A stretch of DNA of 64,000 nucleotides. Origin: Rhodospirillaceae bacterium. Its GTDB lineage: Bacteria; Pseudomonadota; Alphaproteobacteria; Rhodospirillales; UBA2165. This document shows positions 37,127 through 45,878 of this stretch, in pieces. Under the pieces are notes generated by a model, which saw only the letters and a list, made by a program, of their open reading frames with translations, was not told the origin of the DNA and ran no database searches. A program made the position numbers and the translations under genes. The stretch is from the NCBI GenBank assembly GCA_018649725.1, contig JABIHH010000063.1, forward strand, positions 1 through 64,000. The letters are read 5' to 3'. Each line of letters starts with the position of its first letter. The first letter of the stretch is position 1.

Positions 37127-38569
37127 ATGGCCACACGTCCGCAGAAAGTCTTCGCTGGCACCCGCATCAGACGAATGCGCCGCGACCTCAATCTCACTCA
37201 GGCGCAAATGGCAGATGACCTTGGAATATCAACAAGTTATCTGAATTTGGTCGAGCGCAATCAACGGCCCTTAAGTGCGCAGTTGTTACTGAGATTAGCT
37301 GATGCTTATGACATTAATCTCAAAGAATTTTCCGGCGATGATAGCAGTCAGGCCGCCGCCTCCCTCAAAGAGGTGTTTTCGGACCCGATCTTCGAGGGAC
37401 TTAATCTTTCCAACCATGAATTAACCGATTTGGTAGGCGCCAGCCCATCTGCCGCGCAATCTGTGGTGACACTTTACCGGGCTTACCGAGAAAGCCTGAC
37501 CAATAATTCAGCCATGGCCGAGCAACTTGCCAGCCAGGAAGGCACATCGCAGACCGAAGCCTTACGCTTTCCCATCGAAGAGGTTCGCGACTACTTCCAC
37601 GATACCAATAATCACTTTCCGGAACTTGAGAATGCGGCCGAAACATTATGGGCTGATGCTGAGCTAACGCTCGATGATCTCCACATTGGACTTCGTGATC
37701 ATCTCAAAGCAGCCCATGATATTTCCGTCCGCATCATGCCGATTGATGTCTTGCCGGGGACAACGTGGCGCCTGGATCGCCATTCCCGGCGCCTCTTCCT
37801 TTCCGAGGTTCTCAACGCACCGTCGCGTACTTTTCAACTTGCGCTGCACGCGGGCCTTTTAGGGTATCGCGGTCTCATTGATGAAATGGTATCGCGCACC
37901 GGTCTGCAGGGGGATGAAGCCAAGCAGCTTTGTCGGCTCGGGCTCGCCAATTATTTCGCCGGTGCGGTGACCATGCCCTATGAGCGCTTTCAAACTGCTG
38001 CCGATAAATTGCGCTACGACATCGATCTCCTTTGTCAGCGCTTTAGTGCCAGCTATGAGCAGACCAGCCACCGCTTAACGACTTTACAGCGACCCGGCTC
38101 CAAGGGCGTGCCGTTTTTTTTCCTGCGAGTCGACCACGCCGGCAATATCTCCAAGCGCTTTAGCGCATCCGGTTTTCATTTTGCCCGTTTCGGCGGCACA
38201 TGCCCGAGATGGAATATCCACGAAGCCTTTCGCACACCAGATAAAATCATCCCGCAGATTGTCGAAATGGAGGATGGCACGAGCTACTTCACAATCTCCA
38301 GAACGGTGCGTGGCATGGGGGCCGGCTACAAAATGCCAGAGCAGCAACTTGCCATCGGAATTGGCTGCAAGCTCGATTATGCCCGCCAGCTGGTTTATGC
38401 CGATGGCCTGGACCTCGCCGAAACCAGTGCAATTACGCCGATTGGCGTAAACTGTCGCCTGTGCATGCGCATGGACTGCAATCAGCGCGCCAATCCACCG
38501 CTCAACCGCCGGGTTGCGGTGGCAGAAAATCACCGCGGCCTGTCGCCGTTCACCTTTGCAGAACTCTAA
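37127..38569 (+). CDS. ScfR/RamB-like HTH regulator of C2/short-chain acyl metabolism
   Basis: 480-residue transcription regulator. Residues 10-70 are an XRE-type helix-turn-helix (GTRIRRMRRDLNLTQAQMADDLGISTSYLNLVERNQRPLS). The middle is an IrrE-like region in which the metalloprotease HExxH is replaced by LALHAGLLG, so it should not cut proteins. The C-terminus carries the family Cys motif NCRLCMRMDCNQRANPP followed by the ending LSPFTFAEL. RamB-type proteins in actinobacteria control isocitrate lyase and malate synthase. Here the gene is divergent from aceA, which supports the same job. Acyl-CoA binding is inferred from family knowledge. Confidence 0.92.
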   Translation: MATRPQKVFAGTRIRRMRRDLNLTQAQMADDLGISTSYLNLVERNQRPLSAQLLLRLADAYDINLKEFSGDDSSQAAASLKEVFSDPIFEGLNLSNHELTDLVGASPSAAQSVVTLYRAYRESLTNNSAMAEQLASQEGTSQTEALRFPIEEVRDYFHDTNNHFPELENAAETLWADAELTLDDLHIGLRDHLKAAHDISVRIMPIDVLPGTTWRLDRHSRRLFLSEVLNAPSRTFQLALHAGLLGYRGLIDEMVSRTGLQGDEAKQLCRLGLANYFAGAVTMPYERFQTAADKLRYDIDLLCQRFSASYEQTSHRLTTLQRPGSKGVPFFFLRVDHAGNISKRFSASGFHFARFGGTCPRWNIHEAFRTPDKIIPQIVEMEDGTSYFTISRTVRGMGAGYKMPEQQLAIGIGCKLDYARQLVYADGLDLAETSAITPIGVNCRLCMRMDCNQRANPPLNRRVAVAENHRGLSPFTFAEL

Positions 38570-38749
38570 ATTTGCACCTAATAATGCGATTTTAAATTAG
38601 TATAAAAACAGTGATCGGAAATTTTAAATTTGACCCTCTCTATGTCGCTCTCTAGTTGTAAATACGTATATTTTTTAAGGCTTCCGATTGGTATAGTTCA
38701 GCGAGTAAAAAAGAGTATAGTTAAAAAATTCTAGCTTGAGGGTCCCGAT

Positions 38750-39571
38750 ATGACGGGAGATGAAGAAATGAAGTCGAGTCTACTTAAGAAAATCAAAGAT
38801 TCCGTCATTGGTGAAGAAGAAAAAATCGACATTGATGGCGTTGATCTGGATAGCGGCACTATTATTATCGAAGAGACTGATCCGAGCGAGATCGTCAGTA
38901 CTGGTGCCGTCCTGCGTGAAGGCTTTGATCATGAAACGGATATTTTCTTCAAAGGCTATACCGGCACTGTTTTCGTTTTAGACCTCAATCCCTTCTTTGA
39001 AGCGATCGGCACGACCTCGACTTCTAGAATAGGTGAAAGCCTTGTCACTTTTACGGACAATATTTTAACTCGGGAATTAGAGGGCGTTGGCTCGTTTAAG
39101 AACTACAGCAATGAGCAATTCTTTTTCCGGCTCAACAAAGATGATGCCGAAGGCTGGGTTATGGCGGCCAAAGCGGTCAATGCGGTTGGCGAACATTTTC
39201 TCCGCGATTCTTATGAAGCCGATGACATGATTTCAGAATTATTGGCGGCGGTTAATCCGGAAGATCTTAAGGGTGCCGATGGTGTTTTTGATGGTGCCAA
39301 GGCGCTGGAAAATAAAATGACTTTTGGTTCCATCGCGGAAGCCATTAAGAAAACGGTAGAGCCCCTTTGGGAAACACTGAAGCACAATGGCGTTAAGCAT
39401 GTTGCAAGTACTGAATGGGAAACCGAAACCAAAGATATGCGCGATGCGCTTGAAAAAGTCGAACGCGGCCCTGATCGCCGCCAAAAATTAATCAAAGCGC
39501 CGGCTCATATGGAACGCCGTAAAACCACCGGTCGCCGTGACATCGACAATCCGAACAAGTCAGTCTGGTAG
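38750..39571 (+). CDS. Unknown protein, paralogue B, with degenerate GGDEF-like core
   Basis: 273-residue soluble protein, paralogous to the gene at 31.9 kb. Shared elements are DGVDLDSGTIIIEETDPSEIVSTGAVLRE near residue 29-57, the core VFVLDLNPFFEAIG (about 74-87), NYSNEQFFFRLNKDDAEGW (about 118-136), a region ending in VERGPDRRQK, and the tail RRKTTGRRDIDNPNKSVW. The core aligns with the GGDEF fold, with SNEQF where GGDEF would be. No membrane segment or signal peptide. The ATG has GAGGG about 6 bases upstream. It ends at a terminator shared with the convergent membrane protein gene. No function can be named. Confidence 0.85.
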   Translation: MTGDEEMKSSLLKKIKDSVIGEEEKIDIDGVDLDSGTIIIEETDPSEIVSTGAVLREGFDHETDIFFKGYTGTVFVLDLNPFFEAIGTTSTSRIGESLVTFTDNILTRELEGVGSFKNYSNEQFFFRLNKDDAEGWVMAAKAVNAVGEHFLRDSYEADDMISELLAAVNPEDLKGADGVFDGAKALENKMTFGSIAEAIKKTVEPLWETLKHNGVKHVASTEWETETKDMRDALEKVERGPDRRQKLIKAPAHMERRKTTGRRDIDNPNKSVW

Positions 39572-39590
39572 AAAATTTCAATCAAAATGA

Positions 39591-39628
39591 AAGGCGTTTA
39601 GCTCTTGAGAGTTGAACGTCTTTTTTTT
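39591..39628. terminator. Rho-independent terminator after paralogue B
   Basis: AGGCGTT and AACGTCT pair (one G-T) around AGCTCTTGAGAGTT-like inner pairs (CTC/GAG), followed by eight T. The structure lies just after the stop codon at 39571 and overlaps the stop of the convergent gene. Confidence 0.7.
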
Positions 39629-40442
39629 ATGAAAACTCGCGATTTTTTTGCTCAATGAGCAGTTTGTAGGCTATTGAGAGCGCCGTAATACCTATCGCCA
39701 TTCCTGCATAAGTTATAATAAATAGGGCCAGATTCGACAGCAAGTTCTGGGTTAAATCACCTACAATGCTCAATGAATTTGCTGCACCGGTTATTAACAT
39801 TCCAGCAATTTTATCAAAAACACCCGTGGCAATACTTGTAAATATCAATATGCCCACGAGTCTCCAGCCATTACCCCTCGTCAAATCCCAAATTCCCGGC
39901 AAATCCATTTTGTGATCAACAGCCGATGCCGGTAGCCAAAGTGAAAAACGGGCATAACACAAAATTAAAATTGCAATATTTGCAGGCATTAGAATTATGC
40001 CCAAGGGTGGTATCGCCGCGGACGTAATTCCAGTAATAAAAAAACCACCTATAATCACTGGGACCAAAAGCAACAACATTTTAAGGCTTGCCCATAAGAA
40101 AACCCAGTGCCGGTGTTGCCAGCGATAACACGCCCCAATAGTAATTTTTTCATTTGGGATTAGGTAACTGCGGTGCCAAGCAACCGTATAAAGTGGAAAA
40201 ATTATTAAGGTTGTTAAAAGGGTGATTAACACCAGCTCGATAGACCAAAATTCACCTGCTCCGGCTGATTTAAGTGTCGGAGAATAGTAATTCAAAAATG
40301 TTTTTGGACCGATAAGCGTAAATAAAACTGCCGAAATGACGACGGGTGGTAACGCGAGAAAGTAAAACTGAATGCGGTGCCGCCAAAAAAATTTAAATGC
40401 TAAACCAATTGTCGCAAATACCGGTAATTTCATCCTATCCAC
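39627..40442 (-). CDS. Polytopic membrane protein of unknown function
   Basis: 271 residues with about six hydrophobic segments (near 28-48, 70-95, 110-150, 155-170, 190-215 and 235-260) and no recognised catalytic motif. The gene is noticeably AT-rich compared with neighbours. The start may be GTG at 40442 or ATG at 40433. It lies 8 bases after the rlmN stop in the same direction, so it may be cotranscribed. I could not place it in a family. The loose pattern resembles DUF-type multi-pass proteins, but I give no name. Confidence 0.7.
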   Translation of the reverse strand: MDRMKLPVFATIGLAFKFFWRHRIQFYFLALPPVVISAVLFTLIGPKTFLNYYSPTLKSAGAGEFWSIELVLITLLTTLIIFPLYTVAWHRSYLIPNEKITIGACYRWQHRHWVFLWASLKMLLLLVPVIIGGFFITGITSAAIPPLGIILMPANIAILILCYARFSLWLPASAVDHKMDLPGIWDLTRGNGWRLVGILIFTSIATGVFDKIAGMLITGAANSLSIVGDLTQNLLSNLALFIITYAGMAIGITALSIAYKLLIEQKNREFS

Positions 40443-40450
40443 ACATTACG

Positions 40451-41545
40451 CTAAGCCACTGGTTGTTCAGATTTATTCTCTGAAAACTTCCTGGCCTTCT
40501 CACTCGCTGATTTCAGCTGACCGCAAGCCGCCATGATGTCGCGGCCGCGCGGCATACGAATCGGTGCAGAAAGGCCGCGCTCGTTCAAAATTTCAGAGAA
40601 CTGCTTGATCTTGTGATGTGACGAGCACTCATACTCGACGCCTGGCCATTTATTAAACGGAATCAGATTGATCTTGGCGGGGATGTCTTTCAGCAGGCGG
40701 GCGAGCTCTTTGGCATCAGCCGCCGAATCGTTCAAGCCATCCAGCATGACATATTCAAAGGTGATACGGCGGGCATTGCTGGAGCCGGGATATTTCCGGC
40801 ATGCCTCAAGCAATTCTTTGATCGGATATTTCTTGTTGATCGGCACCAGAATGTCACGAAGCTCATCTCTGACGGCATGCAGTGAGACCGCGAGACCGAC
40901 ACCCAACTCCTCGCCGCAGCGCTCCATCATCGGCACCACGCCTGAGGTCGAAAGCGTGATTTTACGCCGGGACATCGAAATACCTTCCTCATCCATAATG
41001 ATTTTGAGCGCTTTCGAGACTTCTTCATAATTATAGAGCGGCTCGCCCATACCCATCATGACGATATTAGTGAAATGGCGATCGTGACCATCCGACGGCC
41101 ATTCATCGTAAGTATCCCGGGCAACCATTATTTGGCCGACAATCTCGGCGGCCGTCAGATTACGCACCAGCTTTTGTGTGCCAGTATGACAGAAAGAGCA
41201 GGTCAGCGTGCAGCCGACTTGCGATGAGAGACACAAGGCACCCCGGCCTTCTTCAGGAATAAAGACCGTTTCCACTTCGTTGCGATCTTGCGTCCGGAGC
41301 AGCCATTTCCGGGTCGTGTCCTCTGACAATTGTTCGGTGACGACTTCCGGTTTCAGCAACACATAGGTCTCTTTGAGCTTTTCGCGGAGCGGCTTGCCGA
41401 GCGAGGTCATTTGATCGAAATCCATTTCACCCTGATGATAGATCCAATGCCAGAGCTGCTTGGTGCGAAAGGCCTTCTCGCCCATGCCGACAAGCTCAGC
41501 TTCGAGCTCTTCGCGGGAGAAACCAATAAGATTTTTCTTTGCCAT
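40451..41545 (-). CDS. rlmN: 23S rRNA/tRNA adenine-C2 methyltransferase RlmN
   Basis: Radical-SAM enzyme that methylates A2503 of 23S rRNA and A37 of some tRNAs. The iron-sulfur motif is [11 protein letters not shown] (CxxxCxxC). Family features include [48 protein letters not shown], and a C-terminal catalytic cysteine in [11 protein letters not shown]. The 364 residues are normal. It is 3 bases downstream of the IalB-like gene, in a run that includes the upstream methyltransferase. Confidence 0.97.
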   Translation of the reverse strand: MAKKNLIGFSREELEAELVGMGEKAFRTKQLWHWIYHQGEMDFDQMTSLGKPLREKLKETYVLLKPEVVTEQLSEDTTRKWLLRTQDRNEVETVFIPEEGRGALCLSSQVGCTLTCSFCHTGTQKLVRNLTAAEIVGQIMVARDTYDEWPSDGHDRHFTNIVMMGMGEPLYNYEEVSKALKIIMDEEGISMSRRKITLSTSGVVPMMERCGEELGVGLAVSLHAVRDELRDILVPINKKYPIKELLEACRKYPGSSNARRITFEYVMLDGLNDSAADAKELARLLKDIPAKINLIPFNKWPGVEYECSSHHKIKQFSEILNERGLSAPIRMPRGRDIMAACGQLKSASEKARKFSENKSEQPVA

Positions 41546-41548
41546 AAT

Positions 41549-42055
41549 TTATTTTACACCACAGGCCTTGCCGATGGCTTTGTAAGCCGCAGTGAAGCCG
41601 CTTAAGGAATAGGTGTCTTCAGTTTTGGTGCCGCGCTTCGAAAAGCCGGTCACGATCATCGATTTGCCACGAATCATCATCCGAGAGATTGAGCGGTCGG
41701 CCTTGGCATCATGCGCCCAAGCTGTGCCGCGATCGGTAAAGAGCTTAAAGACCTGGCCATCGATATTAACGATCACTTCGCTGTCTTGGCGATAGACATA
41801 GCCGGCGCGGAGCTCAATTACGTCGCGGGTTTTTTCAGCCGGGCGATGGGTAACCAAAAGATAGGTATTGCCGCGCGATTTATATTTACCGGTTTCTTTT
41901 TTCGGCACGCTCGCAATATAGCAGGTCTTAGCTTTGCCTTTGCCATCCGAGAACGCACTCCAATCACCAAAATTATTGATCAGCGTTTGAGCCTCGGCTC
42001 CGCCGGTCAGCGAAAACACCAAACTCGAAAAAATTATCCCAAATACTTTCATCAT
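41549..42055 (-). CDS. IalB-family (invasion-associated locus B) protein
   Basis: 168-residue exported protein. A signal peptide (MMKVFGIIFSSLVFSLTGGAEA) ends near residue 22. The mature part has the family elements FGDWSAFSDGKGKAKTCYIAS and later SGFTAAYKAIGKACGV. The family name comes from Bartonella, but members are common in non-pathogenic alphaproteobacteria and are not virulence markers. It overlaps the upstream methyltransferase by 4 bases (ATGA) and precedes rlmN by 3 bases. Exact role unknown. Confidence 0.85.
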   Translation of the reverse strand: MMKVFGIIFSSLVFSLTGGAEAQTLINNFGDWSAFSDGKGKAKTCYIASVPKKETGKYKSRGNTYLLVTHRPAEKTRDVIELRAGYVYRQDSEVIVNIDGQVFKLFTDRGTAWAHDAKADRSISRMMIRGKSMIVTGFSKRGTKTEDTYSLSGFTAAYKAIGKACGVK

Positions 42056-42645
42056 TCTTCTTCATTTCCGTAATGTGTCTCAGGCGGCGTATCCAAATAT
42101 TTATACATTTGAGTCCGCAAGACCGGGCCACCATGGGCGTGCTCGGGCAGTGCTTCCGGCTCGGCGCCTGGCATTACCGGGCGCCTGGCAAACTTACCCA
42201 GCGACTTTACCCGATCATACATGACAATGGCACCGGCAAGTCCAACATTGATACAGAATTTTGTCGGAATTTTGATCGTATAGGCACATTTCTCAATCAT
42301 TTCTGGTGATAGTGAGCCCCGTTCCGGTCCTAGAATATAAGCGGCTTGGCGGGGGTGGCGAAAACTTGGCAGATCTACAGCGTCCTCGATCAGCTCAATG
42401 CCAACCAACTCACAGCCTTCCGGCAGGACCATGTCATTGATTGTCGGAAAACTATAAAATGGCACATGAGCCGGCGCATCCGACGTGTCAGTCTGACCAC
42501 CGCTGCGCCGCGAATAGTTAGCATTAACGGTAAACATAAAATCCGCACCAAAAGCATGGGCCGAGCGAAACAGGCTTCCCACATTCATAGGTTTTGAAAT
42601 TCTTTCCGCGCCAATGCCGAAATAACCGCGCACAACTTTCTCCAT
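42052..42645 (-). CDS. TrmH/SpoU-family RNA 2'-O-methyltransferase
   Basis: SPOUT-fold methyltransferase of about 197 residues. Motif 1 is KPMNVGSLFRSAHAFGADF, motif 2 YILGPERGSLSPEMIEKC, and motif 3 KFCINVGLAGAIVMYDRV. These form the knotted SAM-binding site. The track start is TTG at 42675; ATG at 42645 (MEKVVRGYFGIGAERI) gives a more typical beginning. The substrate could be tRNA or rRNA and cannot be set from sequence. It overlaps the IalB-like gene by 4 bases, in an operon toward rlmN. Confidence 0.9.
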   Translation of the reverse strand: MEKVVRGYFGIGAERISKPMNVGSLFRSAHAFGADFMFTVNANYSRRSGGQTDTSDAPAHVPFYSFPTINDMVLPEGCELVGIELIEDAVDLPSFRHPRQAAYILGPERGSLSPEMIEKCAYTIKIPTKFCINVGLAGAIVMYDRVKSLGKFARRPVMPGAEPEALPEHAHGGPVLRTQMYKYLDTPPETHYGNEEE

Positions 42646-42761
42646 CGCAAATAATTTAAGTGTAATTGGCCTCAAAATTAGTCAAAATCAACCGATAATA
42701 TAGACCGAGTAACGGTATAACCTAACTTCGTTAAAAGAATACAACTGGAAAGCTCGACGAC

Positions 42762-44435
42762 ATGTGGGAAAGAAGAATAAGAATGTGGTCGGGGATTATC
42801 GTTGCCTGCTATGTTATTCCCCATGTTATCAACCACGCGCTTGGCCTAATTTCCTACGAAACTATGGAAACCATGCGCTATGGCATGAAGGTTATCTGGG
42901 GGCCACCGATTGGTGCAACACTCCTGGCGCTCGCCTTCCTGACCCATTTTTTCTCGGCGTTAATTTCGCTCTATCGACGCAGTTCGCTGAGAATGCCGCT
43001 TTGGGAAGCAGCCCAAATTGCTCTCGGCATCCTGATTTTCCCAATGATTCTCATTCATGTTATTGGTTCAGGCATTGCCGGTTCCATCATTGATTTTGAT
43101 GTCACCTATGAATATATGATCACGGTGCTTTGGATAGCCAAACCTCTGCGTGGACTTCAACAAAGCTTTATGCTGATTATTGTATGGGGCCATTTATGGG
43201 TTGGCTTGCATTTTTGGCTACGCCTCAAATCCTGGTATCAAAAATGGTTCACCCTCATTTACGCCTTTGCCATCGTGACGCCCGTTCTGGCTTTATTGGG
43301 TTTCGCTCGAATTGGTCGGCAGTTGGAGCAAACCGCGGCAAATGACCCCGCATTTCTTACCCGCGTCTTTAAACCGGTGAACGACTATGGTGCAGAAAGT
43401 CTGAGCAATCTCCTGGGCCTAGAATTTATTGGCTGGTATGTCTTTGGTGGATTGGTGATCTCAGTATTTATCGCCCGCTTTATCCGCCGCCTCTATCGCA
43501 ATCGTCACGGTATCTACCGTCTTCACTTAACCAACAATATGACCCTCCGGGCACCCGTGGGACAAACAATCTTGGAGACTCTTCGTATTGCAGGTCTGCC
43601 ACTCGCGTCAGTTTGCGGCGGGCGCGGACGTTGTACGACCTGCCGGGTTCATGTCGGAGAAGCTTATCACGACCTTCCCGCGCCGGAGGAGTTAGAACGC
43701 AAAGCCCTAATACGCGTGAACGCAGAACCCGAAGTTCGTCTCGCCTGCCAGGCAAGGCCGCGGCGCGATTTATCCATCACACCGCTACTTCCGCCAACCG
43801 CCACAGTGAGAGATGCCAATCGTCCGGGCGGCATTCAAGGCCGCGAGCAAAAAATCGCTGTTATGTTTATCGATCTTAGGGGGTCAACTAAATTGGGCGA
43901 AGAAAAGTTGCCCTATGACGTATTGTTTATTCTCAATCAGTTTTTTGCCGAAATGTCGGAAGCCTTAACCGAAACCGACGGGCATTATGCGCAGTTTTCC
44001 GGGGACGGTTTAATGGCGCTTTACGGACTTGAAACAGATGTCGATCAAGGTTGCCGAGATGCAATCCAAGGGGCCATCGCAATGGTGGATAAACTAGCTG
44101 CCCTGAACGAAAGGCTCGTCCAAGAAGTCAAAGAACCTTTACGAATGGGTATCGGAATTCATTGCGGCGAAGTCATCGTCGGTACCATGGGACCGCCAAC
44201 AGCGCAAAATTTCTCGGCCATTGGTGACGACGTCAACGTGACGGCACGGCTTGAAAGCCTAACCAAAGAATATGGCGTTCCGTTGATTATTTCAAAGGCC
44301 GCAGCTACCTGCGCCGGTCTTGATGTGACAGGTTTGTCGCAACATCAAGCCGATGTTCGGGGCCGCGACGGTGACATTACGATTTACACCATCGCAGAGC
44401 CTGACAAGCTCATCAGCGATTTAGTTTCGAGCTAG
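42762..44435 (+). CDS. Membrane-anchored adenylate cyclase with ferredoxin domain (CyaC-like)
   Basis: 557 residues in three parts. The first 250 residues have six hydrophobic segments with many histidines (VIPHVINHALG, FLTHFF, ILIHVIG, WGHLWVGLHFW), resembling the heme b cytochrome anchor of succinate dehydrogenase. A plant-type [2Fe-2S] ferredoxin domain follows, with Cys285, Cys291, Cys294 and Cys329. The class III cyclase domain starts near residue 362 (IAVMFIDLRGSTKL) with a second metal-binding Asp in FSGDGLMALYG and IGDDVNVTARLES. A redox- or quinone-controlled cAMP synthase is the likely role, as described for CyaC of Sinorhizobium. It lies alone on its strand. Confidence 0.9.
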   Translation: MWERRIRMWSGIIVACYVIPHVINHALGLISYETMETMRYGMKVIWGPPIGATLLALAFLTHFFSALISLYRRSSLRMPLWEAAQIALGILIFPMILIHVIGSGIAGSIIDFDVTYEYMITVLWIAKPLRGLQQSFMLIIVWGHLWVGLHFWLRLKSWYQKWFTLIYAFAIVTPVLALLGFARIGRQLEQTAANDPAFLTRVFKPVNDYGAESLSNLLGLEFIGWYVFGGLVISVFIARFIRRLYRNRHGIYRLHLTNNMTLRAPVGQTILETLRIAGLPLASVCGGRGRCTTCRVHVGEAYHDLPAPEELERKALIRVNAEPEVRLACQARPRRDLSITPLLPPTATVRDANRPGGIQGREQKIAVMFIDLRGSTKLGEEKLPYDVLFILNQFFAEMSEALTETDGHYAQFSGDGLMALYGLETDVDQGCRDAIQGAIAMVDKLAALNERLVQEVKEPLRMGIGIHCGEVIVGTMGPPTAQNFSAIGDDVNVTARLESLTKEYGVPLIISKAAATCAGLDVTGLSQHQADVRGRDGDITIYTIAEPDKLISDLVSS

Positions 44436-44453
44436 ATCTAACAAGAGCTATAT

Positions 44454-45701
44454 TTACTCGGCGGCGGCTGCCGGCTCTGGTGCGGGCTCGGTTGGCTTTT
44501 CGTTGATCGGTAGATGCAACAGCGCAGCGACTATGCCGAGCACGACCGCAATCTGCCAGACAATGGTATAGGATCCGGTCGAATCGAACAGATAGCCGCC
44601 CAGTAAAATCGACGCAAACGATCCCAATTGGTGTGAACAAAAGACGATCCCGGCGAGAGTCGCGAGATATTTCAAACCGAAAAGCTGCCCAACCAAAGCA
44701 TTCGTCAATGGCACGGTTGCCAGCCATAGGAAACCGATCAGGAAGCAGAACACCAGAACGGAGGTGACCGAAACCGGAAAGATTAAAAAGATCGAAATGA
44801 CGATGGAGCGCAAGAAATACAACGTACTTAAAAGATACTTTTTACTGTATTTGTCGCCAAGATAACCAAACGTAAAGGTGCCGATTAAGTTGGTTATGCC
44901 GATCAGGCTGATGGCTGTACCAAACAACCAGGGCGGCATGTCATGAGATTTCAAGAAGGTCGGCAAATGCGCCATGACAAACATGACGTGAAAGCCGCAA
45001 ACAAAAAAACCTGCTGTCAAATAGAGATAGCCAGAATGCTGGCGCGCCCGGTTAAGGATTTGCAGCAAGGTCTCGGCTTGCTGACGACCGGCTGAGTGAT
45101 CCTCGGTCTTGCCTCTGAGGACATAAGCGAGCGGCACGATCAAGGAGATTAACACGCCGAGAATAAGCAATGCGTTCACCCAGCCAAACTGACTGATATT
45201 AAATTGGTTGAGCGGTGCCAGCAGAATTTGACCGCCGGTTCCGACCGAGCCGCCAATGCCAAAAAACAAAGTGCGCTTGCTTTCCGGCACATTGCGCGCA
45301 ATTACCGAAAGCAGCACCGCCCAGGTTGTGCCTGACCCGGTGATACCAATTAGAATACCGGCACTGGCATGCAGCTCCCAAATTTGATCCGCATTGGCGA
45401 GCCAAAACAAACCCAGCGCCTGAAAGAACGCCGCAATCGCGATAACGCGGCCCGAGCCAAACTTATCGGCAATCGCGCCTACAAAAGGCTGCGTGATCCC
45501 CCAGATTAAATTTTGCAGTGCCAGCGAAAATGAAAAAGCTGAAATGCCGACACCAAAGGCTTGCGAAATCGGTGACTGAAACAGACCAAAACTCTGCCGC
45601 ATGCCCATCGAGAACAACAGCACCATACTGCAGCAAAACACGATGAGGATCGCCCGGCTGGTAACTTTATCCTTATCGGCTTCATTAACGGCTTCTGGCA
45701 C
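44454..45701 (-). CDS. Major facilitator transporter, OFA-like
   Basis: 415-residue MFS permease with about 12 membrane segments. MGMRQSFGLFQSPISQAFG near the N-terminus and the loop QPFVGAIADKFGSGRV resemble the oxalate/formate antiporter and monocarboxylate group. Loop between halves and the second GYLGDKYSKKYLL motif are as expected. The GTG start has CAGGAGAA upstream. Substrate likely a small organic anion (inference). It follows the acetoacetyl-CoA synthetase gene by about 178 bases on the same strand, so uptake of acetoacetate or another carboxylate is possible. Confidence 0.86.
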   Translation of the reverse strand: MPEAVNEADKDKVTSRAILIVFCCSMVLLFSMGMRQSFGLFQSPISQAFGVGISAFSFSLALQNLIWGITQPFVGAIADKFGSGRVIAIAAFFQALGLFWLANADQIWELHASAGILIGITGSGTTWAVLLSVIARNVPESKRTLFFGIGGSVGTGGQILLAPLNQFNISQFGWVNALLILGVLISLIVPLAYVLRGKTEDHSAGRQQAETLLQILNRARQHSGYLYLTAGFFVCGFHVMFVMAHLPTFLKSHDMPPWLFGTAISLIGITNLIGTFTFGYLGDKYSKKYLLSTLYFLRSIVISIFLIFPVSVTSVLVFCFLIGFLWLATVPLTNALVGQLFGLKYLATLAGIVFCSHQLGSFASILLGGYLFDSTGSYTIVWQIAVVLGIVAALLHLPINEKPTEPAPEPAAAAE

Positions 45702-45841
45702 GACGTTCTCCTGAAACTATATTGTTTGTCCCCCAAACGATTACGCAAACTCTATCCGCCATTTGTCAGAAGCGCAAACGTGCCTATTTATCGGCCTCCT
45801 TAGGGACCATCATTAAATTAAGGAAGTTGTGAACACGTGTG

Positions 45842-45864
45842 AATTAAGTGACTTTCACTTAATT
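45842..45864. promoter_or_regulatory. Perfect 10-bp inverted repeat upstream of the MFS gene
   Basis: AATTAAGTGA, CTT, TCACTTAATT is a perfect palindrome, 140 bases before the MFS start and 15 bases after the acetoacetyl-CoA synthetase stop. ACACGTGT lies a few bases away. No T run follows on the minus strand, so an operator is as likely as a terminator. Confidence 0.5.
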
Positions 45865-45878
45865 ATTATTGTTTGAAA

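Noticed and set aside
39514-39568. PilZ-type RxxxR c-di-GMP motif in the C-terminal tails of the paralogues
   Set aside because: The arginine spacing in RRKTTGRR does not fit RxxxR and no D/NxSxxG follows, so PilZ binding is not supported.
41549-42055. Virulence role suggested by the name invasion-associated locus B
   Set aside because: The family is widespread in free-living alphaproteobacteria and nothing else in the window suggests host invasion.
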